Assembly (NCBI GenBank): GCA_029240815.1
Contig: JARDZO010000009.1
Coordinates: forward strand, 1 to 43,107
DNA from: Brevibacillus sp.
Lineage (GTDB): Bacteria > Bacillota > Bacilli > Brevibacillales > Brevibacillaceae
Length of the DNA stretch: 43,107 nucleotides
Direction: 5' to 3'
Under the pieces are notes generated by a model. The model did not search any database. It was not told where the DNA came from and saw only the letters and a list, made by a program, of their open reading frames with translations. Each line of letters opens with the position of its first letter. The first letter of the stretch is position 1. Positions 17,004 to 25,967 of this stretch are shown piece by piece. Both the position numbers and the translations under genes were made by a program.

Positions 17004-18743
17004 TTATACCTTAAAGACATGAATGGTGTTGCGAAGCTCCTGCGCCATCTGATTCAAGCGCTGGGCGGATTCAGAGATCGATTGCAAGGAGGAGAATTGC
17101 TCTTCTGATGCGGCAGCGACATCGGTAATTTGGTCAGCAGACGTTTGGGAGATCGAAGCCAATTGTGTCACCGTTGCGGAAACTTGTTGGGAACTGGCTG
17201 ACATTTGCTCAGATACAGCGGAAACATCTTCGACCTGTTCGGCAACTTGCTGCGTCGCGTGAAGGATATGCTGGAAGGCATTTCCTGCATTTTTCGCTAC
17301 CTGAATACCTGTTTCCACTTCCTTCGTACCTTGCCTCATGCTGTGGACGGCTTTGCCCATTTCCTTTTGAATGTCCTCGATCAGCAGGGTGATTTGGGCT
17401 GTCGATTTGGACGACTGTTCTGCAAGCTTGCGAACTTCGTCGGCTACAACAGCGAACCCTTTTCCGTGCTCGCCTGCGCGTGCCGCTTCGATCGCCGCAT
17501 TCAATGCTAACAGATTCGTTTGGGAAGCAATTTCAGTGATCACATCGACGATATTACCGATCTCTTTTGAACTATCCTCGAGTGAGCTAAGGGCTGATGC
17601 AGATACTTGAACGGAGCGGCTGATTGAATCCATTTGGTCAATGACCATTTGCACCGAGTCTGTTCCTTTCTCTGCTTCCTTCGACATATCGAGAGAAGAT
17701 TCTGCGACAGAAGAGGTTGATTCGGCAATACGCTGAATCCCGGTGGCCATTTCTGTCATTGCACGGGCATTCTCACTTGCAGAGAGGGAGGTAGCATCTG
17801 TACCTGCCTTTAAATCCTGGATCGTTTCCGTCACCTGCTGTAAGGTAGCCGTGTTCTGAGCAGCACTTTCCGCTAACTCATGTGCAGAGGTCGCAGCGTG
17901 CTCGGCATGCTTTTGGACACTCTCGATAATGGTGCGCCAGTGTGCAATCAAGCCATTCACTTTATCTGCGAGTTGACCGAGTTCATCTTTCTGCTTCACT
18001 TGAATCGAGACATCCAGGTGTCCCTCATTCATTTTTCCAATCACGTGAACCAGATCTTTTAGCGGTGACAAGAATTTACGCAGGAAACCGTATTGTACGA
18101 TGAATACGATCAAAAATGATGCAAGGAAGCCGATTCCCAACCATTGAAATAGTTCTTCCTTGCCTCGATCCACGATATTTGCATTCGTATCAACACCAAA
18201 AATACCGATGACATTCCCACTTTCATCGATCATCGGCTGCAAGATGGTGACCCACGTACCATACACGTCGGAGTAAATCCCCGTATTAACCGCCTCTTTG
18301 CTCTGCATCAACTTCTCGAAAGCAACAACCCATTGTGGCGCTTGCTCAAAATAGTCGCCTGCCTTAAAGCCGGCTTCGTACACATGGGTTGGCAAAGCGA
18401 TGGTAAGGTTGCTATTGCCGTTATTCATTTCTGCTCCAAACACGTACGCTTGGGCGATGTTTGGATTCTCCTTGGACATTCGGTCAAGCTGGGCAGTTAG
18501 TCTGATTTGAACTGGGTCTTTTGGATCATGATGTGTAATTGCGCTCTTGATGTCTGCAATGTCGATTTCTCCTTTTGCGTAAGTGGCAAACCCCCGTGCT
18601 TGTTCATCCAGATTTTGCTGGAGGATTGTATCCTGAACCACAAAGCTGGCGACCCCCAACATCAAGCCCATCAAGAGAATGGTCAAGCAGGAGAGCACCA
18701 AATTCTTACCGAAAAATGAGACCTGCATCTTCTGGCGTGGCAT
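17004..18743 (-). CDS. Methyl-accepting chemotaxis protein with extracytoplasmic sensor domain
   Basis: A 579-residue transmembrane chemoreceptor. TM1 lies at about residues 14-37 and TM2 at about 205-228. Between them is an extracytoplasmic sensor of about 165 residues that looks like a Cache domain (the [32 protein letters not shown] part is typical). HAMP follows, then the methyl-accepting and signalling helices with the highly conserved hairpin tip [47 protein letters not shown]. There is no C-terminal CheR-tether pentapeptide. The start is the ATG at 18743, nine bases after AAGGAG; the TTG at 18752 is directly joined to that site and cannot be used. A perfect sigma-54 promoter lies 54 bp upstream, suggesting control by the divergent activator. 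Confidence 0.95.
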   Translation of the reverse strand: MPRQKMQVSFFGKNLVLSCLTILLMGLMLGVASFVVQDTILQQNLDEQARGFATYAKGEIDIADIKSAITHHDPKDPVQIRLTAQLDRMSKENPNIAQAYVFGAEMNNGNSNLTIALPTHVYEAGFKAGDYFEQAPQWVVAFEKLMQSKEAVNTGIYSDVYGTWVTILQPMIDESGNVIGIFGVDTNANIVDRGKEELFQWLGIGFLASFLIVFIVQYGFLRKFLSPLKDLVHVIGKMNEGHLDVSIQVKQKDELGQLADKVNGLIAHWRTIIESVQKHAEHAATSAHELAESAAQNTATLQQVTETIQDLKAGTDATSLSASENARAMTEMATGIQRIAESTSSVAESSLDMSKEAEKGTDSVQMVIDQMDSISRSVQVSASALSSLEDSSKEIGNIVDVITEIASQTNLLALNAAIEAARAGEHGKGFAVVADEVRKLAEQSSKSTAQITLLIEDIQKEMGKAVHSMRQGTKEVETGIQVAKNAGNAFQHILHATQQVAEQVEDVSAVSEQMSASSQQVSATVTQLASISQTSADQITDVAAASEEQFSSLQSISESAQRLNQMAQELRNTIHVFKV

Positions 18744-18796
18744 TTTTTTCAACTCCTTGATAAATTTTGGTGGGATAAATGCTCCGTTTATTGAAT

Positions 18797-18812
18797 TGCA
18801 AGAATTGTGCCA
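18797..18812 (-). promoter_or_regulatory. Sigma-54 (-24/-12) promoter for the chemoreceptor gene
   Basis: On the minus strand the sequence is TGGCACAATTCTTGCA, a full match to TGGCAC-N5-TTGCW. Transcription would start about 12 bases downstream and leave a leader of about 40 bases before the ATG at 18743. The adjacent gene on the other side encodes a sigma-54 activator. Confidence 0.82.
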
Positions 18813-18916
18813 TTTATTAGGTGATTTTTTTGTCGATTTACGTTAATATTTGTCAAGTAAAGAACGATAATAATAGAGAGAACCAAATTTTCTTGCATCA
18901 AGTGCAGTAAGAAGGA

Positions 18917-21001
18917 GTGTTTCCAATCAAAGGGAAGAAAAAGGTAGCCATTATTGCAGGATCCAGCAAAACTGCTGCGGCGATTACAAACCAATTGGTC
19001 GTACTGTTTGGCGCATTAATAGAATTTTATGGTTTTTCGCAGAAATCTTGGAACAATGACAGTAATTACGATATGGTTCTCATCAGTACACAAACGATCT
19101 TTACACGCGAACTCGCACCAAAAATTAAACCTGGCACGGTTATTCTGATTATTCGTCGAACATTGCTGCGAACCAGCTGGGAAAAAGTGATGTCGATTCC
19201 TGTAGGAACGAAGCTTCTCATGGTCAACGATGAGAAAGATTCGGCCGAAGAAACCATAGCCCTGTTGCGGGAGCTGGGCGCGGGGCATATTGAACTAGTT
19301 CCGTATTACCCCGAAATACAAAATTGCCCACCGTATACATCTGCCATTACACCAGGGGAAGGGCAGCTCGTGCCAGACATTGTCAACCGCGTGATTGATA
19401 TCGGAGAACGTGTGATCGACGTCAGCACACTCGTCGACATCTTGACACAATTTAATCTCTTACATAGTGACGCTCGAGATATTTTATCTGTTTATTCTGA
19501 ATCCATTATTACCCGGAGCCAAGGTATTCAGATTACGATGCAAGGTTTGATTCATGCGAAGCTGCTGCTGCAGCAAACATTAGACATGGTGCAGGATGGC
19601 GTCATTGCCTATGACCTGAATGGGAAGATTACGTTCTTTAATACAGCTGCCCAAGCCTTGTTTGAATGTACGGTTCAGGAGGCAAACCAACTGTCAGTGA
19701 AGAGCTTGTTTGAACGGGTCCGAATCGATTTGGATGTCATGACGGAGGAGTTCAATGATTCTCTCTTTCAAATCAAAAAGCATAAAGTACTAGCGAGCAG
19801 GCAGCTGATCGAGGAAAATGGCCATTTTACAGGTGGAGTCCTTACGTTAAAAGCAGCTCGACACGTAGAAGAGCAGGAGCTAAAGCTGCGGTTACATTCA
19901 AAAGGATATCAAGCCAAATTCTCTTTTGCCGATCTTGTTACGACCTCGATCCGAATGAAGAGAGTAGTGGAGCAAGCGGAGAAAATGGCCAGTAGTGATC
20001 TAGCGGTGCTCATACTAGGGGAGAGCGGAACTGGCAAGGAATTGTTTGCTCATGCGATTCACCAGGCTTCTACTCGCTCCTCTTTTCCGTTTGTTGCCGT
20101 CAACTGTAGCTCATTGCCGGATAATTTGCTTGAGAGTGAGTTGTTTGGCTATGAAGAGGGAGCTTTTACAGGTGCGCGAAAAGGGGGCAAGCCCGGACTG
20201 TTCGAGCAGGCTCACAAAGGGACGATCTTTTTGGATGAAATTGGTGACATTTCACCGAATCTGCAAAGTCGACTACTACGTGTGCTGCAGCAGAAGGAAG
20301 TTTTAAAAGTGGGAGGTACCCGCCTGCTTCCCGTTGATGTTCGGGTGATTGCGGCAACCAACCGTGATTTGACGCGGATGGTCAATGAAGGAGCTTTTCG
20401 TGCCGATTTGTATTATCGGTTAAAAGTGCTGCAATTACTGATTCCGCCACTTCGAGAGCGAAAAGAGGATATTCCGCTGCTTTCTGCTCATTTTTTGCGA
20501 AGACGAGGGGCGGACGAAAAGCTATTAGAGACGTTGCTTGCTTCATTGGTCAAACATGATTGGCATGGTAATGTGCGTGAGCTGGAAAATGCCATGGAAT
20601 ATGTTGCCTTTATGAATGATCACAACCTGTCCGCGAAAGATATTCCTGGATTAGAAGTGGAGCCTGGAGTGGAAAAGGTTGTTGTCCAATCAAATGAAAT
20701 GCCCCCTCAATTGTATCGGGCAGCCCCCAATAACGAGCGATTCTTACTGAACTTGATCTATGTAGCCAAAACAAGTGGAAAGAATGCCGGCAGACGATCC
20801 CTCGTTGAACAGGCACGTCAGAACGGCGTTGTTATTCATGAAACAGAAGTAAGAAAGATCGTCGAAAAGCTGCGTACGGAGGGTTGGATCGAAGTGAGCA
20901 CTGGGCGTGGAGGCATTACGTTGACGGAGAGTGGGTATCTCCTGTGCTGCGGTAATACTGAAATGGGGAAATTGGGAACAACGGGAGGAATGGGAGGGTA
21001 A
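18917..21001 (+). CDS. Sigma-54-dependent transcriptional activator with novel-looking sensor, PAS, AAA+ and winged-helix parts
   Basis: A protein of about 694 residues that activates RpoN (sigma-54) promoters. The first 200 residues form an alpha/beta sensor I do not recognise (KKVAIIAGSSKTAAAITNQL, later GAGHIELVPYYPEIQ). A PAS domain follows at about 215-290 (TLDMVQDGVIAYDLNGKITFFN). The AAA+ domain has Walker A GESGTGKE (about 368-375), GAFTGA (about 415-420, the sigma-54 contact loop), FLDEIGD and the R-finger region RADLYYRL. The C-terminus does not end in a Fis helix-turn-helix; it has a winged-helix-like segment (TEVRKIVEKLRTEGWIEVSTGRGGITLTESG). The start is uncertain: GTG at 18917 overlaps the AAGGAG site, while ATC at 18926 has ideal spacing. 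It lies between the two sigma-54 promoters it probably controls. Confidence 0.92.
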   Translation: MFPIKGKKKVAIIAGSSKTAAAITNQLVVLFGALIEFYGFSQKSWNNDSNYDMVLISTQTIFTRELAPKIKPGTVILIIRRTLLRTSWEKVMSIPVGTKLLMVNDEKDSAEETIALLRELGAGHIELVPYYPEIQNCPPYTSAITPGEGQLVPDIVNRVIDIGERVIDVSTLVDILTQFNLLHSDARDILSVYSESIITRSQGIQITMQGLIHAKLLLQQTLDMVQDGVIAYDLNGKITFFNTAAQALFECTVQEANQLSVKSLFERVRIDLDVMTEEFNDSLFQIKKHKVLASRQLIEENGHFTGGVLTLKAARHVEEQELKLRLHSKGYQAKFSFADLVTTSIRMKRVVEQAEKMASSDLAVLILGESGTGKELFAHAIHQASTRSSFPFVAVNCSSLPDNLLESELFGYEEGAFTGARKGGKPGLFEQAHKGTIFLDEIGDISPNLQSRLLRVLQQKEVLKVGGTRLLPVDVRVIAATNRDLTRMVNEGAFRADLYYRLKVLQLLIPPLRERKEDIPLLSAHFLRRRGADEKLLETLLASLVKHDWHGNVRELENAMEYVAFMNDHNLSAKDIPGLEVEPGVEKVVVQSNEMPPQLYRAAPNNERFLLNLIYVAKTSGKNAGRRSLVEQARQNGVVIHETEVRKIVEKLRTEGWIEVSTGRGGITLTESGYLLCCGNTEMGKLGTTGGMGG

Positions 21002-21021
21002 TCACCCATTCCTCCCGTTTT
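20982..21021 (+). terminator. Terminator overlapping the end of the activator gene
   Basis: Perfect 13-bp stem CGGGAGGAATGGG / CCCATTCCTCCCG (20982-20994 with 21005-21017) followed by TTTTCTG. The left arm encodes the last residues of the activator. It isolates the activator from the operon, which then depends on its own sigma-54 promoter. Confidence 0.85.
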
Positions 21022-21059
21022 CTGTTCATTCGAAATAATCGAAATTATACCAAAACAAG

Positions 21060-21076
21060 TTGGCACGGGACTTGCT
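21060..21076 (+). promoter_or_regulatory. Sigma-54 (-24/-12) promoter of the catabolic operon
   Basis: TTGGCACGGGACTTGCT is a full match to the YTGGCACG-N4-TTGCW consensus. It lies 81 bp before the first start of the operon and directly after the terminator of an activator gene with a GAFTGA motif. AATAATCGAAATTAT-like repeats at about 21029-21049 may be part of an activator site, but that is weak. Confidence 0.92.
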
Positions 21077-21157
21077 AAGTTAGAGAGTGGCGGCTTACAT
21101 CGAATAGGTATAAGGGATTGGGGCAAAAGGCATGGATGAAAGAAGGGTGTGATCATC

Positions 21158-22264
21158 ATGAAAGAAACGCTTGTTCGATTGACTAGCGGCCTGATCCAAA
21201 TGGAAAGCACGACTCCTGAGCGAATCAACTACTCTGTTGAATTCTGCGCGGATTGGTTACAGCGCCATGGAGTACCGGTCCGTCTGTGGGAGAATCAAGG
21301 ACTCAAAATGATCACAGCAACGATCGGTTCTACTAACGCTGGTAGCACACTCGTCTTGAATGGTCATCTCGATGTTGTACCAGGTCATCCCGAGAATTTT
21401 ATCCCCCGAGTGGAAGCAGGCAGATTGCACGGCAGAGGCAGCTATGACATGCTCGGTGCGGTAGCAGCAATGATGGCTCTCACAGCAGATCTTGTCCAGC
21501 AACCGCCAAACTGTCGCATAATTCTGCAACTTGTTCCGGACGAGGAAAAAGGCGGGGAATTGGGGAGTGCCTATCTGGTCGAGCAGGGGAGCATAGGCGA
21601 TTTTGTCATTTGTGGTGAGCCGACCAATCTGGATATTGCTGTTCAGGCAAAAGGTGTCCTGCAGGTCAAAGTCGAGTTCTCAGGCGTTGCCGCACATGGA
21701 AGCCGTCCCTGGCTTGGGAAGAATGCGATTGTAGCAGCGATGCAAAAGTACAATCAGTTAGCGACCCTTGATTTCATGCAAGAAAGTAGTCGGTTTTTCC
21801 CGGTACCCTCTTTTAATCTGGCAAAGATTGAAGGCGGTGTTGCATTGAATCAGGTACCGGATCGCTGCTCTCTCTACTTGGATATTCGCTATCTGCCCAC
21901 GCAGAATCCCGCTGATATTCTTGATTCCATTCGTCTTGCTGTTCCAGAAGCACAGGTAGAAATACTGCGACACGGTTCACCTGTCACTACTGATGAATTC
22001 GATCCTTTTGTGCAGTCGCTCCATCAATCAACCGCACACATCTTTGGCAAAGAAAGCGTATTGTTTGGCCAGGATGGCTCCGCAGATACACGTTTTTTTG
22101 CTCAGTATGGCATTCCAGCCGTTGAATTTGGTCCGATTGGTGCCAATCATCACGGCCCCGACGAATATGTAGAAATCGAGTCACTTGTCATCTATCAAAA
22201 GATTTTGAAAAATTTCGTTAATCAGTTGGAAGGAAAGGTGAACAGAGATGAAATTAAAAAATAA
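21158..22264 (+). CDS. M20 family metallo-hydrolase (ArgE/DapE/ACY1-like)
   Basis: A 368-residue zinc amidase/peptidase. Metal and catalytic motifs are complete: NGHLDVVPG (His70, Asp72), [10 protein letters not shown] (Asp97), VPDEEKGG (Glu129, Glu130), CGEPTNLD and, near the end, [12 protein letters not shown]. The dimerisation domain begins at about residue 175 with [30 protein letters not shown]. Family members split N-acyl or peptide amide bonds in the cytoplasm. As the first gene of the sigma-54 operon, together with a glutamine-synthetase-like ligase, it may hydrolyse a gamma-glutamyl amide at the end of the pathway; this is inference. The ATG at 21158 is preferred over the GTG at 21149, which is too close to the AAGGG site. 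It overlaps the next gene by 17 bp. Confidence 0.88.
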   Translation: MKETLVRLTSGLIQMESTTPERINYSVEFCADWLQRHGVPVRLWENQGLKMITATIGSTNAGSTLVLNGHLDVVPGHPENFIPRVEAGRLHGRGSYDMLGAVAAMMALTADLVQQPPNCRIILQLVPDEEKGGELGSAYLVEQGSIGDFVICGEPTNLDIAVQAKGVLQVKVEFSGVAAHGSRPWLGKNAIVAAMQKYNQLATLDFMQESSRFFPVPSFNLAKIEGGVALNQVPDRCSLYLDIRYLPTQNPADILDSIRLAVPEAQVEILRHGSPVTTDEFDPFVQSLHQSTAHIFGKESVLFGQDGSADTRFFAQYGIPAVEFGPIGANHHGPDEYVEIESLVIYQKILKNFVNQLEGKVNRDEIKK

Positions 22265-23009
22265 AGTAGCCATCGTAACGGGAGCAGGTTCGGGGAATGG
22301 GCGCGCAATCGCACTTCGTCTTTTTGAAGAAGGAGCAACCGTGGTTGTCGCTGATATGAATGAAGCAGGAGCAAACGAGACGATTTCCCAAGCTCCAGAA
22401 GGCAGCAAAGCCATGGTTGTAAAAGTGGATGTGACCAAAAAGGATCAGGTAGACAACATGGTCGCACAAACCATTCAAGAGTTCGGTAAAGTGGACATCC
22501 TCGTGAACAATGCGGGAATTGTTGCATTTACGCCGTTCCTTGAGCTGGATGAGAAAGAATGGGACAAAGTGCATGATGTGAATCTGAAAGCGCCGTTCCT
22601 TTGCTCGCAAGCGGTTGCAAAAGAAATGATCAAGGCAGGCCAAGGTGGACGTATCATCAATATTACTTCTGTAGAGGCACACCGCGTCGTTTCCAGCAGC
22701 GGACACTGCCAACCTCATTACAACTCGTCAAAAGGCGGTTTGCATATGCTGACGAAAGCGATTGCGCTGGAGCTTTCCTCTCATGGCATTACGTGCAATG
22801 CGGTCGCTCCTGGTGTAGTTCAAACCCCGTTCACGGAGAAAGGTTTGGAAATTCCAGAAGTGAAAGAGTGGATCTTGGAGCGTCTGCCAGTAGGACGTAT
22901 CGGACAACCTCAGGATGTTGCGAATGCTGTTCTGTTCCTTGCACAGGATGAAGCCTCTTACGTAACGGGCAGCACGCTTGTCGTAGATGGCGGCTGGACG
23001 ATTCACTAA
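22248..23009 (+). CDS. Short-chain dehydrogenase/reductase of the sigma-54 operon
   Basis: A 253-residue classical SDR. The cofactor motif is TGAGSGNG, followed by [10 protein letters not shown] (Asp at the end of strand 2 favours NAD), NNAGI, the catalytic Ser in INITSVEAH, and YNSSK. The C-terminus is [13 protein letters not shown]. It starts inside the end of the M20 gene (17-bp overlap) with GGAAAGGTG upstream, so coupling is tight. In this operon the likely task is oxidation of an alcohol, perhaps of a gamma-glutamylated amino alcohol, to the aldehyde taken by the ALDH two genes on. The substrate itself cannot be read from the sequence. Confidence 0.88.
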   Translation: MKLKNKVAIVTGAGSGNGRAIALRLFEEGATVVVADMNEAGANETISQAPEGSKAMVVKVDVTKKDQVDNMVAQTIQEFGKVDILVNNAGIVAFTPFLELDEKEWDKVHDVNLKAPFLCSQAVAKEMIKAGQGGRIINITSVEAHRVVSSSGHCQPHYNSSKGGLHMLTKAIALELSSHGITCNAVAPGVVQTPFTEKGLEIPEVKEWILERLPVGRIGQPQDVANAVLFLAQDEASYVTGSTLVVDGGWTIH

Positions 23010-23044
23010 ACACTGTCGATCATACACTAAAAGGAGTGAGCGCC

Positions 23045-24403
23045 TTGGGTAAGCTTGATCTCGCAGCATTAAAGGATCAATACCAGAATGGAACAATCGA
23101 CATGATTACGGTTGCCGGTGTAGATATGCAAGGAAAGCTGTTCGGAAAAAAAGTGCCGGTTCGCTACTTCTTAGATGATGCCATCAGCGGGATTCATACA
23201 TGCGCAATCAATTTTATCTGGGATGTCAGCCTGAAATATGCGGAGAACTATAAGTTCTGCAACTTTGATACAGGGCTGCATGATATCAAAGTCGTTCCGG
23301 ACATGTCGACATTGCGCACCTACCCCTGGATTCCGAAAAATGCGGTTGTGCTTGGCGATATTTACAACAAGGACGGCTCGGAAGTAACGATTGCACCTCG
23401 GAATATCTTGAAAAAGCAATTGGCAAAGGCAGAAGCGTTGGGCTACCGCTCCTATGCCGCATCAGAGATCGAGTTTCATATTTTCAAAGAAACGATTGAT
23501 TCTGCTCGCGAAAAGAACTTTTCGAATTTGCAGCCGCTCTTTTCTTATCCGGTAGACTATTCGATCTATCGTCTCAATGTGGATGATTGGTTCCTCGGCC
23601 AGCTTGCTCGATATCTGGAAGAGGCGGGAATCCCTGTGGAAGCACTAAAAGGAGAATGGGGTAACGGCCAGGTTGAGTTGAATGTGCAATACGCGGAAGC
23701 ATTGGAGATGGCCGACCGGACTGCCATTTACAAAAATGGCATTAAAGAGATTGCGGCCCTGAACAACCTCATGGTGACGTTCATGGCGAAACATGATACG
23801 GATGCTTCTGGCAGCAGCGGACACACGCACATTAGCTTGTGGGATCTGGAAGGAAACAACATGTTTTACGATGCGAACCATCCGTATAAATTGTCTGACA
23901 CTGGGCGCTACTTCCTCGGAGGTATGATGGCCCTTGCTCCTGAGCTCATGCTATTTTATGCGCCATTCATCAATTCGTACAAGCGTTTGGCAAATACGGG
24001 AGGGGCGCCGAATACGCAGACATGGGGCGAGGATAATCGCACGACGGCTTTCCGCGTAGATGGACATGGCAAATCATGCCGCATCGAAAACCGGATTCCT
24101 GGCTCCGATGCCAATCATTATCTCGTACTGGCAGCTTGCTTGGCTTCTGGACTGTATGGCATCGAACACAAAATCGACATTGAAGCACCGACGAAAGGAG
24201 ATGCTTCCAGTGCTTCTGGCGTCAAACGCTTGCCTTCCAATTTGGCAGAAGCGATCCAAAAGCTTTCGCAAAGTAAAATCGCTCGCGAGCTTTTTGGGGA
24301 TGATGTGGTTGAGCATTACCTGACAGCTGCCAATAATGAATTGAACGATTATTTCCTTGAGGTAACAGACTGGGAACGGAAAAAATATTTTGAGTTTATT
24401 TAA
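23045..24403 (+). CDS. Glutamine-synthetase-like ligase, probably gamma-glutamyl-amine synthetase (PuuA/GlnA3-type)
   Basis: A 452-residue protein with the whole glutamine synthetase fold: beta-grasp N-domain (about 1-100) and catalytic domain with the metal/ATP motifs SEIEFHIF, GQVELNVQYAEALEMAD, FMAKHDTDASGSSGHTHISLWD, NSYKRL and ENRIPGSDANHYL. The MAKHD...SGHTH form (rather than MPKP...GSGMH) and the absence of the NLYxLPP adenylylation loop place it with gamma-glutamylamine synthetases such as PuuA, IpuC and actinobacterial GlnA3/GlnA4, not with housekeeping GlnA. It would join glutamate to an amine using ATP. The TTG at 23045, eight bases after AAGGAG, is the preferred start; a GTG at 23036 overlaps the ribosome site. 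Confidence 0.88.
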   Translation: MGKLDLAALKDQYQNGTIDMITVAGVDMQGKLFGKKVPVRYFLDDAISGIHTCAINFIWDVSLKYAENYKFCNFDTGLHDIKVVPDMSTLRTYPWIPKNAVVLGDIYNKDGSEVTIAPRNILKKQLAKAEALGYRSYAASEIEFHIFKETIDSAREKNFSNLQPLFSYPVDYSIYRLNVDDWFLGQLARYLEEAGIPVEALKGEWGNGQVELNVQYAEALEMADRTAIYKNGIKEIAALNNLMVTFMAKHDTDASGSSGHTHISLWDLEGNNMFYDANHPYKLSDTGRYFLGGMMALAPELMLFYAPFINSYKRLANTGGAPNTQTWGEDNRTTAFRVDGHGKSCRIENRIPGSDANHYLVLAACLASGLYGIEHKIDIEAPTKGDASSASGVKRLPSNLAEAIQKLSQSKIARELFGDDVVEHYLTAANNELNDYFLEVTDWERKKYFEFI

Positions 24404-24452
24404 CGCAACCGAATCGTTTTTTCGTACGCAATGACAAGGAGGGCAACAGACG

Positions 24453-25907
24453 ATGAACCCGATTCAACATGACGACTGGAACTATGCCTGGATCAATGGG
24501 GAAAAAGTATTTCTGAAAGAATCGATGGATGTCATCAATCCAGCGAACGGAAAGCCGATGGGACGCGTTCCCCGCGGTGGCAAGGAATTAACCCAGCAGG
24601 CGATTGATGCAGCAGCAAAAGCATTCCCGGCTTGGTCAAAGCTACCAGCTGATCAGCGTTCATCATACCTTCTAGATTGGGCGGAACGCATTCTGGCAGA
24701 CTGGGAACGGCTAGCATGGCTGTTGTCGACGGAACAAGGGAAGCCGCTTGAGGAAGCAAGAGGCGAAATTTTTGGGACAACGGTCTACATTCGCTGGTAT
24801 GCAGAAGAAGGTAAGCGTGCGTATGGTGAGATTATTCCAGCTTCTCGTCAAGGACAACGCCTGATGGTGTTTAAAGAAGCAATCGGTGTAGTTGGATTAA
24901 TTCCTCCCGCGAACTTCCCAGGCGCCATTGTGGCGAACAAAGTAGCACCTGCACTTGCAGCAGGCTGCACCTTCGTTCTGAAGCCGGCCGAACAGACACC
25001 GCTTATTGCCATCGCTTTGATCGATCTCCTGATGGCAACCGGTATTCCGGCAGGTGTAGCCAATGTTGTGACTGGCGTAGCGGAGGAAATAGGTACTACC
25101 TTGTCAGCCGATCCGCGCGTGCGCAAAATAGGGTTCACCGGTTCGACGGAGGTAGGCAAAATCTTGATGCGCCAAGCGGCTGACAATGTAAAGCGTCTAA
25201 CGCTGGAGCTGGGCGGAAATGCACCTGTCGTCGTCTTCCCTGATGCCAATCTGGAAAAGGCTGTCGATGCCATCATCGGTAACAAATTCGAGAATTGCGG
25301 ACAAGTTTGCAACGGGATCAACTTGATCTACGCCCACGAATCGATTCGTCCGCAGCTCGTTGAAAAGCTGTCAGAAAAGATTCGCAACCTCAAAGTAGGT
25401 ATCGGCACAGAGGAAGGCACACAGATTGGCCCGATGATTGACCCAAGCTACCTGGATAAAGTCGAGACACTGGTGCGCGAAGCAGTGGAAAAAGGAGCAA
25501 AGCTCGTTGTCGGTGGCAAACGTGTGACGGATGAGGGGCTGCAGGGCGGATATTTTTATGCCCCCACCCTGCTCGATGGTGTGACCGCGGAAATGGAATT
25601 GACAAAGCGTGAAATCTTTGGCCCGGTCGCTCCAGTACTTACTTTTACGGATGAAGCTGAAGTCCTGGCGCGTTGCAACCATACGCCTTATGGATTGGCT
25701 GCCTATGTGTTCACCAAAGATGCTGCGCGGATGTTCCGCATGATTGATGGACTCGAGGTAGGAAATCTGGCGATCAACGGGACCTCTCTTGCGAATCCTC
25801 AGTCGCCATTCGGTGGCGTAAAGGAAAGTGGGATCGGCAGAGTCGGCGGTCACCAAGGGCTTGAGGAATACATGGAACTGAAATATGTGGCGTTAACGAT
25901 CGAGTAA
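24453..25907 (+). CDS. NAD(P)-dependent aldehyde dehydrogenase (GabD/PuuC-like)
   Basis: A 484-residue aldehyde dehydrogenase of the ALDH superfamily, of normal length. It carries FTGSTEVGK (cofactor loop), LELGGNAP with general-base Glu252, and FENCGQVCNG with nucleophile Cys286. The segment around residue 148 reads IPPANFPGAI where most relatives have TPWNFP; the Asn is kept, Trp is changed to Ala. Relatives oxidise succinate semialdehyde or gamma-glutamyl aminoaldehydes. In this operon it would oxidise the aldehyde made by the SDR to the acid. The ATG follows AAGGAGGG. It is 49 bp from the ligase gene and 60 bp from the permease gene, without a terminator in between. Confidence 0.92.
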   Translation: MNPIQHDDWNYAWINGEKVFLKESMDVINPANGKPMGRVPRGGKELTQQAIDAAAKAFPAWSKLPADQRSSYLLDWAERILADWERLAWLLSTEQGKPLEEARGEIFGTTVYIRWYAEEGKRAYGEIIPASRQGQRLMVFKEAIGVVGLIPPANFPGAIVANKVAPALAAGCTFVLKPAEQTPLIAIALIDLLMATGIPAGVANVVTGVAEEIGTTLSADPRVRKIGFTGSTEVGKILMRQAADNVKRLTLELGGNAPVVVFPDANLEKAVDAIIGNKFENCGQVCNGINLIYAHESIRPQLVEKLSEKIRNLKVGIGTEEGTQIGPMIDPSYLDKVETLVREAVEKGAKLVVGGKRVTDEGLQGGYFYAPTLLDGVTAEMELTKREIFGPVAPVLTFTDEAEVLARCNHTPYGLAAYVFTKDAARMFRMIDGLEVGNLAINGTSLANPQSPFGGVKESGIGRVGGHQGLEEYMELKYVALTIE

Positions 25908-25967
25908 CGCCACGCCGCTTCGGTGGTATCAGGCTTAGACTATTTTAAACAAAAAGAGGTGTTGCAT

